The notes under the pieces: generated by a model | Told to the model about the DNA's origin: nothing | What the model saw: the letters and a program-made list of their open reading frames with translations, nothing else | Database searches by the model: none | Shown: positions 26,613-35,061 of the stretch, one piece after another | Layout: every line of letters starts with the position of its first letter | How positions within the stretch are numbered: position 1 is the stretch's first letter | Origin: JBGPGW01 sp046349515 | GTDB lineage: Bacteria > Pseudomonadota > Alphaproteobacteria > CADEGL01 | Direction: 5' to 3' | NCBI GenBank assembly: GCA_046349515.1 | Contig: JAXMCE010000002.1 | Coordinates: 495,486 to 559,485 of the forward strand | Length of the DNA stretch: 64,000 nucleotides | Made by a program: the position numbers and the translations under genes

Positions 26613-28201
26613 CGCCGCGACACCTTGTAGCCGGATTTCTCCAGATCCCAGCAATCATCGGTCGCGCGCGACAGCTTCTCCTTCTGGATACGCTCGGTCG
26701 CTGTCTTCGAGAACTGATCGATCGTGGCGACATAGCGCGGCACCTGGAAGTAGGCCAGACGCTCTTCGCACCATTTGACGAGGTCGAGGGGCGCCGCAGT
26801 GGCGCCAGGCAAGAGCTTGACGAAGGCCTTGATCTCCTGCTCCCCCACCTCGGCATCGACACCGATCACGGCGCATTCGTCGACGGCGGGGTGTGCCTGA
26901 AGCACGCGCTCGACCTCCCAGGCCGAGACGTTCTCGCCGCGCCGGCGGATGCTGTCCTTCTTGCGGCCGAGGTAGTGGAAATCACCTTCCTCGTCGTAGC
27001 TACCAAGGTCGCCCGTGTGCATCCAGCCATCCTTGAGCGCGCGCGCTGTCGCCTCAGGATTGCGGAAGTAGCCCTTCATGATGAAGCCCGGCTCGCGCTC
27101 GCGCACCAGGATCTCGCCCATCTGCCCGGCTCCGAGAGTCCGTCCCTCGTCGTCGACGATCTTGACCTCGAAATAGGGAAGCGGCTTGCCGACACAGCCA
27201 AGCTTGCCCGTGATGTTCGCCGTCGTGAGGCTCGAGCATTCCGACATGCCGTAATTCTCGTGGATGCCCATCTTGAAGCGCTCCATGAACGGCTTCCAGA
27301 CAGGCGGTGGCGCGCCGCCGCCCCAGGCGAGCCGCGCCGTGTGCTGCCCGTCATCGGGTCGCGGCGGCTGCTTCAACAGGATCGAAAGGATGCCGCCCAG
27401 GTAGTGAACCTGGGTTGCCTTGTAGTGGCGCACCTCGTCCCAGAACCGCGAGGCGCTGAACCGCTCGAGAAGCGCGATCGTGATGCGATTCTGGAGCGCC
27501 GCCACGATCATCTGACTGCCGCCGATGTGGAAGAGCGGCTCCCACAGGATCGGGATGTCGCCCGCGCGGAAATCGGCGACGAGCGAGGCGGCCGCGGCCG
27601 AGGCGCGCAGCATCTTGTCCGTCACCATCACGCCTTTGGGCGGCCCCGTCGTGCCCGAGGTGTAACTGATCGAGAGGACGTCGTCGTGCCGGGGCGAGCC
27701 GGGCGGGGGCTCCTCATGACCCGAAGCCGCGACGTCGTCGAAGGCAAGGATCCGCATGCCTTTGACCGGCACGGTGCCGCGCCGCCAGATCGCGAACTCC
27801 GCCTTCGTCCGCTCGAGCGCAGGCGTGAAGGCGTTGGCATAGATCGTGTCCGCGATCGCCGCACGAGGATCGGAGTGCTCAAGCAGATATTCGAGGCTCG
27901 CGCCGCGCAAATTCGCATTCACCGGCACCTGCGTGAGGCCGAGCTTCGCGCAGGCCAGGAAGGCGAACATGTGGTCTGGAACGTTTGGCAACATGATCGC
28001 GACACGGTCGCCCGCGCGAAGGCCAAGTTCGGCCAGGCCGTTGGCGAGCCGGTTTACCTTCCGATCGATCTCTCGGATCGTGAGCGGCCGGTCCTCGAAG
28101 ATGAGGTAGACGAAGTCTGGATCACTCGCCACGCGCCCTTCGAGCAAGCGGCGGATCGACGTGTCATTGGGGACGTGAAGTGAGAGTGGTTGCTCGGTCA
28201 T
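26609..28201 (-). CDS. AMP-forming acyl-CoA synthetase (CaiC-like)
   Basis: A 530-residue adenylating enzyme. The phosphate loop is YTSGTTGPPKGVMV (about residues 180-193), NYGMSECSS is the A5 motif, HTGDLGSYDEEG the A7 region and GRKKDSIRRRGENVSAWEVE the A8 hinge. The catalytic lysine lies in ERIQKEKL near the C-terminus. It shows the crotonobetaine/carnitine-CoA ligase style but the acid is not defined. ATG 28201 overlaps the TGA of the SucD-like gene in ATGA, indicating translational coupling. A long upstream extension is antisense noise. The 3' end overlaps the YeeE/YedE gene. Confidence 0.92.
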   Translation of the reverse strand: MTEQPLSLHVPNDTSIRRLLEGRVASDPDFVYLIFEDRPLTIREIDRKVNRLANGLAELGLRAGDRVAIMLPNVPDHMFAFLACAKLGLTQVPVNANLRGASLEYLLEHSDPRAAIADTIYANAFTPALERTKAEFAIWRRGTVPVKGMRILAFDDVAASGHEEPPPGSPRHDDVLSISYTSGTTGPPKGVMVTDKMLRASAAAASLVADFRAGDIPILWEPLFHIGGSQMIVAALQNRITIALLERFSASRFWDEVRHYKATQVHYLGGILSILLKQPPRPDDGQHTARLAWGGGAPPPVWKPFMERFKMGIHENYGMSECSSLTTANITGKLGCVGKPLPYFEVKIVDDEGRTLGAGQMGEILVREREPGFIMKGYFRNPEATARALKDGWMHTGDLGSYDEEGDFHYLGRKKDSIRRRGENVSAWEVERVLQAHPAVDECAVIGVDAEVGEQEIKAFVKLLPGATAAPLDLVKWCEERLAYFQVPRYVATIDQFSKTATERIQKEKLSRATDDCWDLEKSGYKVSRR

Positions 28202-29067
28202 TCCTTGAAGACCTTCCTCATCATTGCGCCGACTTCCGTGACATCGGCCGCGATCACGGCGCCCGCCTGGGACAGGAGACGGCGTTTTTCGGGCGCATTC
28301 TCCTCGCCTTCGCCCTGCCACGCGCCCGCGTGACCCATCTGGCGCCCTGGCGGCGCCGAGCCGCCGATAATGACGGCGACGACGGGTTTCGTCATGCGCT
28401 TCAGAACCGTGGCGGCCTCGACTTCCGACCGCCCTCCGATTTCACCCACCATGACGATACCGCGCGTCTCGGGATCGGCCTCGAACAATTCCAGCACGTC
28501 GCCGTGAGTCGTTCCAATGACGGGATCGCCCCCGATCGAAACGATGGTGGTGCAGCCGAAGCCGCATTCCGCCAGATAATGCGCGGACTCGGCACACATG
28601 GCGCCGCTCTTGGCGACGACGCCAATCGGGCCGCGCTTGAGAAAGACGGGATCGAGCTCGGAGAGATTGGCACCCCCGACGGTGATGCAGCCGGCCGAGT
28701 TGGGTCCGAGGATCACGGCCCCCTTCGCGCGCGCATAGGCCGTCATGCGCATGGCGTCGAGGAGCGGGATGTTCTCGATGTAGAGGACCATGAGACGAAT
28801 GCCGGCGTCGATGGCTTCATAGCACGCATCAAGGACAAAGGGCGCAGGCACAACGACGAAGCTCGTGTTGGCGCCTCGCGCCGCGACGGCCTCGTGGCAG
28901 GAATCGAAAACGGGCAAGCCTTCGATCTCCTGCCCGCCCCGACCCGGAGTGACACCGCCGACGAGCGGCGTGCCTGCCGCGAGGAAGCGCCGCGCAAAGC
29001 TCCGCCCGACATTGCCGGTGATGCCCTGGATGATGGCACGAGTCTCGGCGTTGGTCAGGATCGCCAT
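28198..29067 (-). CDS. SucD-like CoA-ligase alpha subunit
   Basis: A 289-residue protein matching the succinyl-CoA synthetase alpha subunit along its length. GITGNVGRSFARRFLAAGT is the CoA-binding Rossmann start, VGGVTPGRGGQ and FVVVPAPFVLDACYEAIDAG follow, then GPNSAGCITVGG, GIGG-type SIGGDPVIGT, and the phospho-histidine in QMGHAGAWQ (about residue 244). ATG 29067 lies seven bases after the beta-like gene's stop. Since the neighbours are not TCA-cycle genes and the partner subunit is shortened, it is probably a dedicated acyl-CoA synthetase subunit rather than the housekeeping enzyme. Confidence 0.88.
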   Translation of the reverse strand: MAILTNAETRAIIQGITGNVGRSFARRFLAAGTPLVGGVTPGRGGQEIEGLPVFDSCHEAVAARGANTSFVVVPAPFVLDACYEAIDAGIRLMVLYIENIPLLDAMRMTAYARAKGAVILGPNSAGCITVGGANLSELDPVFLKRGPIGVVAKSGAMCAESAHYLAECGFGCTTIVSIGGDPVIGTTHGDVLELFEADPETRGIVMVGEIGGRSEVEAATVLKRMTKPVVAVIIGGSAPPGRQMGHAGAWQGEGEENAPEKRRLLSQAGAVIAADVTEVGAMMRKVFKE

Positions 29068-29074
29068 GGCATCC

Positions 29075-29953
29075 TCAACCCCCGGCGCCCGTGACCGCAG
29101 CCAGCGCGGAACGCATGTCGTCATGCGTCACGAAACCTTCCGACCGGAACAGCGCCTGCGCCTCCTCGGCCCGGTTGCCGGCGATCCATGTGACGACACG
29201 TCCGACGAGCGGAGTCGACCGGTGAACGCCGGTCACCGTCTCGGCGAAGATGTGCGCGACAGGCGCCTGGAAGCGTCCCCCAATGAACGTGACGCGTGGC
29301 CCCATGCGCGCGGCGTTCTCGACGATGGGGCGCATGCCGCGTTCGCCCTGGAGCGGCAATCCCTGCATGTCGACGATGCAGCGCACGGAGGCTTTCATCG
29401 CCGTCAGCATATCGAGCACAGTCATCATGAGGCCGGCGCCGCTCAGGACCGCAACGATCGTGCCAGCGGGATCGATCTCGGCAGCGATGGCGCCCACGCG
29501 CCGGAACGCCTGCTCGATTTCCGTTCCCGGCAGGCGCTCGCCGTAAGCGGCCCACTCGGGATGGCGGAAAGCCGCCGTGCGGTCGAGCTCCGCGCGGGCG
29601 TTTCCGACGTGCACAACGCCAGCCTCGGAGACAGCAAGACCATCGATCTCGATCCGAACACTGTCGGCCTGAAGAAGCGCGTGGAGAACGTCGACCAGGT
29701 GCTCGATCGCGGCACGTCCAGACTCGGAAACACGAAGATGCCGCGCGAGCCGGCGCGGGATGAACGGCGCCAAACCGGTGAAGGGATCGATGGTCTGGCT
29801 CAGAGTCGTGCCATTCGTCGCTTCGATAACGTGGCAACGCCGGTCGCGATCGAGCCGGGCCACGAGACGAGATCCGCCGCCGCCGACGCCCCCGCGAACC
29901 GCGAGGCCGCGGGCGCGAAGTAGCTCTCTCGTTTCCGGATCGGACAGAATCAC
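29075..29953 (-). CDS. SucC-like beta subunit missing the N-terminal ATP-grasp part
   Basis: A 292-residue protein (SucC is about 388). The alignable part begins in the middle of the ATP-grasp domain: TIDPFTGLAPF corresponds to the DPLTG region and SVRIEIDGLAVSEAGVVH to the EINPL metal site, with Asn replaced by Asp. The CoA-ligase domain VAVLSGAGLMMTVLDML follows. About 100 N-terminal residues, including the glycine-rich nucleotide-binding lysine segment, have no counterpart, and the start codon is a GTG 12 bases from the upstream gene's stop. It forms an operon with the SucD-like gene. The enzyme it helps form may not use ATP in the standard way. Confidence 0.75.
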   Translation of the reverse strand: MILSDPETRELLRARGLAVRGGVGGGGSRLVARLDRDRRCHVIEATNGTTLSQTIDPFTGLAPFIPRRLARHLRVSESGRAAIEHLVDVLHALLQADSVRIEIDGLAVSEAGVVHVGNARAELDRTAAFRHPEWAAYGERLPGTEIEQAFRRVGAIAAEIDPAGTIVAVLSGAGLMMTVLDMLTAMKASVRCIVDMQGLPLQGERGMRPIVENAARMGPRVTFIGGRFQAPVAHIFAETVTGVHRSTPLVGRVVTWIAGNRAEEAQALFRSEGFVTHDDMRSALAAVTGAGG

Positions 29954-29964
29954 GGGGCGGCGAT

Positions 29965-31428
29965 CTATTCGTTCAGGAGGCGAGTGCCGGTTTCGCGGAC
30001 GAGATCGACGAGGGCGTCGACATCCGCCTCCACCGTTCCGTAGTGGAGGATGCAGGCGCGCAGCGCGAATCGCCCGCCAAGAGTGGCATTGGACAGGAAC
30101 GCACGGCCTTCGGACTGGATCGTCTCCATGATGCGCTTGTTGAGCGCATCGAGGCCCTCTCCGTCAAGGGCACGGCCAGGGGGCGTGAAACGGAAACAGA
30201 CGATGGAGAGCTCCGCGGGCGCCAAGCGCTCGAGATCGGGCGCCCGGTCCACAGCGGCCGCGAGACGCTCCGCCAGACCAATATGGCGCGAGACGAGAGC
30301 GGCGATTCCTTGGCGCCCCATATGCTGCAACACCAGCCACAGCTTGAGGGCTCGAAAGCCGCGCGTCTGCTGGATGCCATATTCGGAGAACCAGGTCGGC
30401 CCACCGAAGCCCTTGCCCTCTTCGGTTCGGAGATAGGCGGGCACGTAGCTGAAGGCATCGCGCAGCAAGGCGCCATCGCGAACGAAGGCGCAGCCGCACT
30501 CGATCGGGACGGACAGCCACTTGTGTGGGTCGAGTGCCAGCGAGTCCGCTCGGTCGAGACCCTTGTAGCGCTCGGCCCGGCCGGGAGCCGTGATCCCGAC
30601 GCCGCCATAGGCCCCATCGACGTGGAGCCACAACCGTTCCCGCTCAGCCACATCGGCGATCCGCGCAAGCGGATCGATTGCACCGGTGCTGACAGTTCCG
30701 GCACTCGCAACCACGGCGAAGGGCAACAGTCCTGCCGCGCGGTCGCGGGCGACGGCCGCCTCGAGCGCTGGCACATCCATCCGAAAATCGCGATCAATCG
30801 GAACGGTCCTGATCGAATCCGTGCCGAGGCCCATGAGTTCGACCGCCTTGCGCACGCAGCTGTGCCCCTCGGCCGTCATGTACAGGAGCAACCGGCGGCG
30901 CACGCCATGAAGTCCTTCGGCGCGGACATTCGAGCCCATTTCCGCGGAGGCACGATGGCGCGCGGCGGCAAGACCGATCAGGTTGGCGACCGAGCCGCCG
31001 CTGACCAAGAGCCCCATGCTGCCGTCAGCGGGGTAGCCGAGCAGCTCCATCAACCAACGGATGGCAGCCCGCTCGATATAGACAGCGGCATGGTCGCCGC
31101 CGGCGCAACTCGGGTTCAACGCGGACGCAAGAAAATCACCGATGACGCCGATCGGTGCTGGCGGCGAATTGACCCAGCCGAAGAAGCGCGGATGGCCATT
31201 GCCCATGGCATGCGGCAGCACCTTGGCCGCGACCGCCTCGATGAGCGCCTCGGCCGGGCATCCTGTCCGCGGCCAATCCTCATCGAGGAGCGATTGGCGC
31301 TCGCCCGGCGTCATCGGCGTGAACACCGGCCGGGATGCCACGCCCGCGAGATAGTCGGAGACGAGGTCGACCGCCTTGTGGCCGAGGCGGCGAAACTCTT
31401 CGACATCCATCGCAGGCGGTGCCGTCAC
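29965..31428 (-). CDS. PLP-dependent amino-acid decarboxylase, group II (aromatic amino acid/glutamate type)
   Basis: A 487-residue fold-type I decarboxylase. The PLP lysine is in LALDPHKWLSVP (about residue 300), the active-site segment HVDGAYGG precedes it, and NPSCAGGDHAAVYIERAAI and MGLLVSGGSVANL are family-typical. I chose the GTG at 31428 because AGGAGAG lies five bases upstream; an ATG six codons later is the alternative. Members decarboxylate Tyr, Trp, DOPA, Phe or Glu. Downstream of two carbamoylases it could process an amino acid released from a hydantoin or N-carbamoyl precursor, which is inference. Confidence 0.9.
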   Translation of the reverse strand: MTAPPAMDVEEFRRLGHKAVDLVSDYLAGVASRPVFTPMTPGERQSLLDEDWPRTGCPAEALIEAVAAKVLPHAMGNGHPRFFGWVNSPPAPIGVIGDFLASALNPSCAGGDHAAVYIERAAIRWLMELLGYPADGSMGLLVSGGSVANLIGLAAARHRASAEMGSNVRAEGLHGVRRRLLLYMTAEGHSCVRKAVELMGLGTDSIRTVPIDRDFRMDVPALEAAVARDRAAGLLPFAVVASAGTVSTGAIDPLARIADVAERERLWLHVDGAYGGVGITAPGRAERYKGLDRADSLALDPHKWLSVPIECGCAFVRDGALLRDAFSYVPAYLRTEEGKGFGGPTWFSEYGIQQTRGFRALKLWLVLQHMGRQGIAALVSRHIGLAERLAAAVDRAPDLERLAPAELSIVCFRFTPPGRALDGEGLDALNKRIMETIQSEGRAFLSNATLGGRFALRACILHYGTVEADVDALVDLVRETGTRLLNE

Positions 31429-31472
31429 GATGTCTCTCCTTCGCCGGCGCGCATGACCCTCGCTTCTCCCGT

Positions 31473-32540
31473 TCAATAGAGCCAACGGCCCATGTCTTCG
31501 AACTCCCAGATTTCGACCGGCTTCGACGAGCCCACGCCTTCGAGACGCCGCGTCGCGCGGATGCGGCCGTTCAGCACGCGCGTCGCCATGGACTGGAACT
31601 GGAAACACGCCGCGCGGAGACCGTCGGGCGCATCATCATCGAAGGGGCGGAAGCTGCGGAGCACGATGCGCTGGCGCCGGTCGTCGATCCGCTCGGCCGT
31701 GAAGTCCTGGTAGCACGCATCGAGGAGGGCCGCGAAGAGCTGCGCGATCGAAGCCACGTCCTTGCCCGTGATCCCGAACGCACCTTGGAATTCATGGACG
31801 TATTGGATGGCGAGGCAGCGCATCGTCTCGCCGAGCAAAAAATTCGTCACCCACTCGCCGTAAGTCGCGTTGAGCATGTCGACGGTCGTCTTGACGTAGC
31901 CGCCCGAGAAATTGCGCTGGGCCTTGAGGAGCCGAGCCTCGGGCCAAACCTTGGGGTCAAGCTTTGGCGCTTTCGCCGGATCGAACTCCGGCGTGCGCTG
32001 CACTGTCTCGTAGCGCATGATCTCTTCAGGCGCGAGGTCGCGGTCGTATTCGAGGAAGTAGCCTTCGTCGTAGGGCTCGCCCTCCATGATGAACTTCGTC
32101 CCCACATAGCCCAAACGAGGGCAGCCCATGAGCTTGCCGTTCCGAGGATGCCAGGCGGAGAAGATCGTGCGGCGCACCTGGCCCGGCAGCGCCAGGAGCG
32201 CGATGCCGTTGTAGGTCCACATGGGCGCCAGGTAGCGGATCCAGACCTTCTTCGGCGATTCCTCCACATACTCCATGGCCAAGCCGCCGATCTGGTTCGT
32301 GAGATAGTGGTACTTGGCGGCCGCCACGGCGGGGGGGTCATTGTGGATTCCGAGAAGGCGAAGCCCTTCGTGATAGTGGCCGACCTGATGACCGCACAGG
32401 ACGTCGAACCACAATTTGTGAAGCGCGGCCGCGCCGCGCTCCCGATAGGTCATGCAGGTGAGGCCCGCAAAGCTGCGCCCCCACAGCTTGGTCGACAGCG
32501 TGCAGCGCTGGCGCGTACGTTCAAGCGACTCTTCGGTCAT
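31473..32540 (-). CDS. conserved-looking protein of unknown family in the carbamoylase operon
   Basis: A 355-residue soluble protein with no signal peptide or membrane helix. I do not recognise the family. It has several distinctive segments: HKLWFDVLCGHQVGHYHEGL (about residues 41-60), KYHYLTNQIGGLAMEYVEES (about 76-95), an acidic EGEPYDEGYFLEYDRDL, and NFSGGYVKTTVDMLNATYG. Aromatic and histidine content is high, and His/Cys near CGHQVGHYH could bind metal. ATG 32540 has GAGGA upstream. It sits between the amidohydrolase and the decarboxylase on the same strand, about 80 and 45 bp apart, so it is probably co-transcribed. Codon use resembles its neighbours. Confidence 0.8.
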   Translation of the reverse strand: MTEESLERTRQRCTLSTKLWGRSFAGLTCMTYRERGAAALHKLWFDVLCGHQVGHYHEGLRLLGIHNDPPAVAAAKYHYLTNQIGGLAMEYVEESPKKVWIRYLAPMWTYNGIALLALPGQVRRTIFSAWHPRNGKLMGCPRLGYVGTKFIMEGEPYDEGYFLEYDRDLAPEEIMRYETVQRTPEFDPAKAPKLDPKVWPEARLLKAQRNFSGGYVKTTVDMLNATYGEWVTNFLLGETMRCLAIQYVHEFQGAFGITGKDVASIAQLFAALLDACYQDFTAERIDDRRQRIVLRSFRPFDDDAPDGLRAACFQFQSMATRVLNGRIRATRRLEGVGSSKPVEIWEFEDMGRWLY

Positions 32541-32621
32541 GGGGATCCTCAGGAAAAAGCAATGGCGCGGGCGAGCCTAGGCACTCGTGGGCGACTGTCA
32601 ATCGGTCCGAGACGCCAGCGG

Positions 32622-34055
32622 TCAACCGGCGGGCAGGCTGAGCGGCGCGATCTCTTCGGCGCTGCGGCGTGCATCATCGAAATTGGGCGCGGCTGCGAGC
32701 ATCTTCGCCTGACCCTCGCTCAGGCGCTCGGCCGCGGCAGTCATGTCGAGCGTGAGAACCTGGCCGTCCCTGACCACCTGCCGGCCGTCGACGAACACGT
32801 CGCGCACGGCTCGGTCCGCGGCGGTGTAGAGGAGGCAGCGCAAAGGGTCGCGCGCCGGCTGCATGAGCGGCGTCTTGAGGTCGACGAGCACGACATCGGC
32901 CTTGGCGCCGACCGCGAGCCGCCCGATGTCGTCGCGCAAGAGCGCCGTTGCTCCGCCGATCGTCGCCATGTGGAAACCATCGGCCGTGGTGACACTCTGC
33001 ATGTAGCCGGCTGCGGCACGGCCCATGATGAGCGCCGTGCGCACCTCCTCGATCATGTTGTGGGGAAAGGTATCGGTGCCGATGCCGATCGTGATGCCCG
33101 CCTTGTGATAGGCGCCGAGACTCTGAAGCAGGTGACCGTAGCGGGCGAACACCGTCGGGCAATGGGCGACATTGGTGCCCGTTTCCGCGAGGATCGCGAT
33201 GTCGCGCCGGGTGTTCCAGTGAATCCAGCTGTGGCTGTCGACGAAAATCGCATGACCAAGGCCGGTTCCGGGACCGAGAAGACCGATGTCGTGCGCCCAC
33301 TGAATCGGCGTCTTACCGTGCCGGCGCGTCATCTCGTTGAACTCGACGACGCTTTGCGCAGTGTGGACCTGGAACGGCCGCCGGCTTGAACGCGCCAAAG
33401 CCACGCTGTCGCGCAAGAGCTCTTCGCCGCAGGTGTCGATCTGTCCGGGCGAGATCATGCCGAAAAGGCGCTTCGAGGGATGTCGCTCGGCCGCTTCGAC
33501 GACTCGAATCGCCTCATCGAAGCGCTTCCGCCCCGCCTGCTCGTCCCAGCGATAGTCGAGGCTGCGCCCGTCGCGCACGACCCACTCCGCCGCGCGATAC
33601 ATGGGCGCGATGCAGACGCGGAGCCCGCTCTCACCGGCCAAGTCGACCCAGCCATCATAGGGCACGGTCAAATCGGCAACCGTCGTCACGCCCGATTTCA
33701 GGAGCTCGCAGTAGGTATAAGTCGTCCCGGCCCGGCGCGATTCCGTGTCCGGCCTGAGGAGGTGCATGTAGTCGTAGAGGCCGCTGCCATAGAGGTGCGG
33801 GTTGCCCAGCTCCTCCCGCACGCCCTTGTAGAGCGGCTGGTTCGTCGGATGGCAATGGAGATCGACGAGACCGGGCATGACAAAGAGCCCCCTCCCGTCG
33901 ATCTCCCGATCGACGGGACCGGCGTGGCGGGAACCGATGTGCGCGATCGCATTGTCTTTGAACACCACATCAACCCCGCGGCGGTACTCGTGCCGCTTTG
34001 CCGAGGCGTTCCAGACGATCGCCCACTCGGCGTTGCGGATGCATGTGGTGGTCAT
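32622..34055 (-). CDS. metal-dependent amidohydrolase (cytosine deaminase/TRZ-ATZ family)
   Basis: A 477-residue amidohydrolase-superfamily enzyme. The metal ligands appear in order: VDLHCHPTN (about residue 68) for the HxH pair, FQVHTAQS (about 230), GHAIFVDSHSWIHW (about 268-281) and GIGTDTFPHNM (about 330) for the aspartate. The ends form the composite beta domain (KADVVLVDLKTPLMQP). ATG 34055 has GGAGG seven bases upstream. It lies 38 bp after the D-carbamoylase gene. It is distinct in sequence from the amidohydrolase at 3.7 kb. Hydantoinase, deaminase and guanidino-hydrolase activities all occur in this group, so the substrate is unresolved. Confidence 0.9.
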   Translation of the reverse strand: MTTTCIRNAEWAIVWNASAKRHEYRRGVDVVFKDNAIAHIGSRHAGPVDREIDGRGLFVMPGLVDLHCHPTNQPLYKGVREELGNPHLYGSGLYDYMHLLRPDTESRRAGTTYTYCELLKSGVTTVADLTVPYDGWVDLAGESGLRVCIAPMYRAAEWVVRDGRSLDYRWDEQAGRKRFDEAIRVVEAAERHPSKRLFGMISPGQIDTCGEELLRDSVALARSSRRPFQVHTAQSVVEFNEMTRRHGKTPIQWAHDIGLLGPGTGLGHAIFVDSHSWIHWNTRRDIAILAETGTNVAHCPTVFARYGHLLQSLGAYHKAGITIGIGTDTFPHNMIEEVRTALIMGRAAAGYMQSVTTADGFHMATIGGATALLRDDIGRLAVGAKADVVLVDLKTPLMQPARDPLRCLLYTAADRAVRDVFVDGRQVVRDGQVLTLDMTAAAERLSEGQAKMLAAAPNFDDARRSAEEIAPLSLPAG

Positions 34056-34093
34056 CGTGCTGCCTCCTTCTCCCGTCACCGCGCGGCTGTGCG

Positions 34094-35029
34094 TCACGGC
34101 GGTGGTTTTTCTCCCACCTGACTCGCGATGAGCCCGTAGTGCTCGATGCGGCGATGTGCGGCGAAGTTGAAGATCGTGTCCTTGATATAGCGCCCGCGGT
34201 CGAGATCGCAGTCATGAACCAGGATCTCATCGGCTTCCGTCTTCGCTTCGGCCACGACTTCGCCGGTCGGTGCGATGATGACCGTGCCACCCATATGGTG
34301 CACGCCCTCCTCGGTTCCGCACTTGGCGACCGCGACAACCCATGTGCCGTTCTGGTAAGCGCCCGCCTGCATCGGCACCAGATGGTGCAGCATCCGAAGG
34401 TGCGGCGCCTCCCTGGCGACCGCATTGAGCGAGGGCGTGTTGAAGCCGAGGAGCACCATCTCGACCCCCTGAAGCCCCATGACGCGGTAGGTCTCGGGCC
34501 AGCGCCGGTCGTTGCAGATGCACATGCCGATCAACCCGCCCATGGTCCGCCAGACGGGAAATCCAAGATTGCCGGGCTCGAAATATCTTTTCTCGAGATG
34601 TTGGAAGGCGCGCTGAGGGTCGTGCTCGGCATGCCCGGGGAGATGGATCTTGCGATACTTGCCGACGATCACGCCACGCTCATCGACGAGGATCGATGTG
34701 TTGTAGTGGTGGAGCGTTCCGCCTTCGTGAACAAGTTCCCCGTAGCCGAGACAGAAACCGATTCCGAGGCGTGCGGCATCGTCGAAAAGCGGCCTCGTCT
34801 CCGGCCCTGGCATCTCGCGCTCGAAGAAATGATCGACCTCCGCCTGGTCCGTCATGTACCAGCGCGGGAAGAACGTGGTGAGCGCCAGCTCGGTGAAGAC
34901 GACGAGGCGGCATTTTTCCTTATGCGCAGCGGCCATGAGCGCCCGAAGGCGTTCGACCACCTCTTTTCTCGTCTCCCGCCGCGCGATCGGTCCCATCTGC
35001 GCCGCGGCAACCCTCAGGACTCTCGCCAT
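34094..35029 (-). CDS. N-carbamoyl-D-amino-acid hydrolase-like (nitrilase superfamily)
   Basis: A 311-residue nitrilase-fold amidase. The Glu-Lys-Cys triad is visible: FTELALTTFFPRW (Glu near residue 47), KYRKIHLPGH (Lys near 127) and CICNDRRWPE (Cys near 172). Long stretches such as FQHLEKRYFEPGNLGFPV, MQAGAYQNGTW and IFNFAAHRRIEHYGLIA match the Agrobacterium-type D-carbamoylase closely from memory. The reaction is hydrolysis of N-carbamoyl-D-amino acids to D-amino acid, CO2 and ammonia. ATG 35029 has GGGAGGG three bases upstream. It lies 33 bp from the L-type carbamoylase gene, one operon. Confidence 0.9.
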   Translation of the reverse strand: MARVLRVAAAQMGPIARRETRKEVVERLRALMAAAHKEKCRLVVFTELALTTFFPRWYMTDQAEVDHFFEREMPGPETRPLFDDAARLGIGFCLGYGELVHEGGTLHHYNTSILVDERGVIVGKYRKIHLPGHAEHDPQRAFQHLEKRYFEPGNLGFPVWRTMGGLIGMCICNDRRWPETYRVMGLQGVEMVLLGFNTPSLNAVAREAPHLRMLHHLVPMQAGAYQNGTWVVAVAKCGTEEGVHHMGGTVIIAPTGEVVAEAKTEADEILVHDCDLDRGRYIKDTIFNFAAHRRIEHYGLIASQVGEKPPP

Positions 35030-35061
35030 TGGCCCTCCCTTCCCTCGAAAGCCTCCCGATC

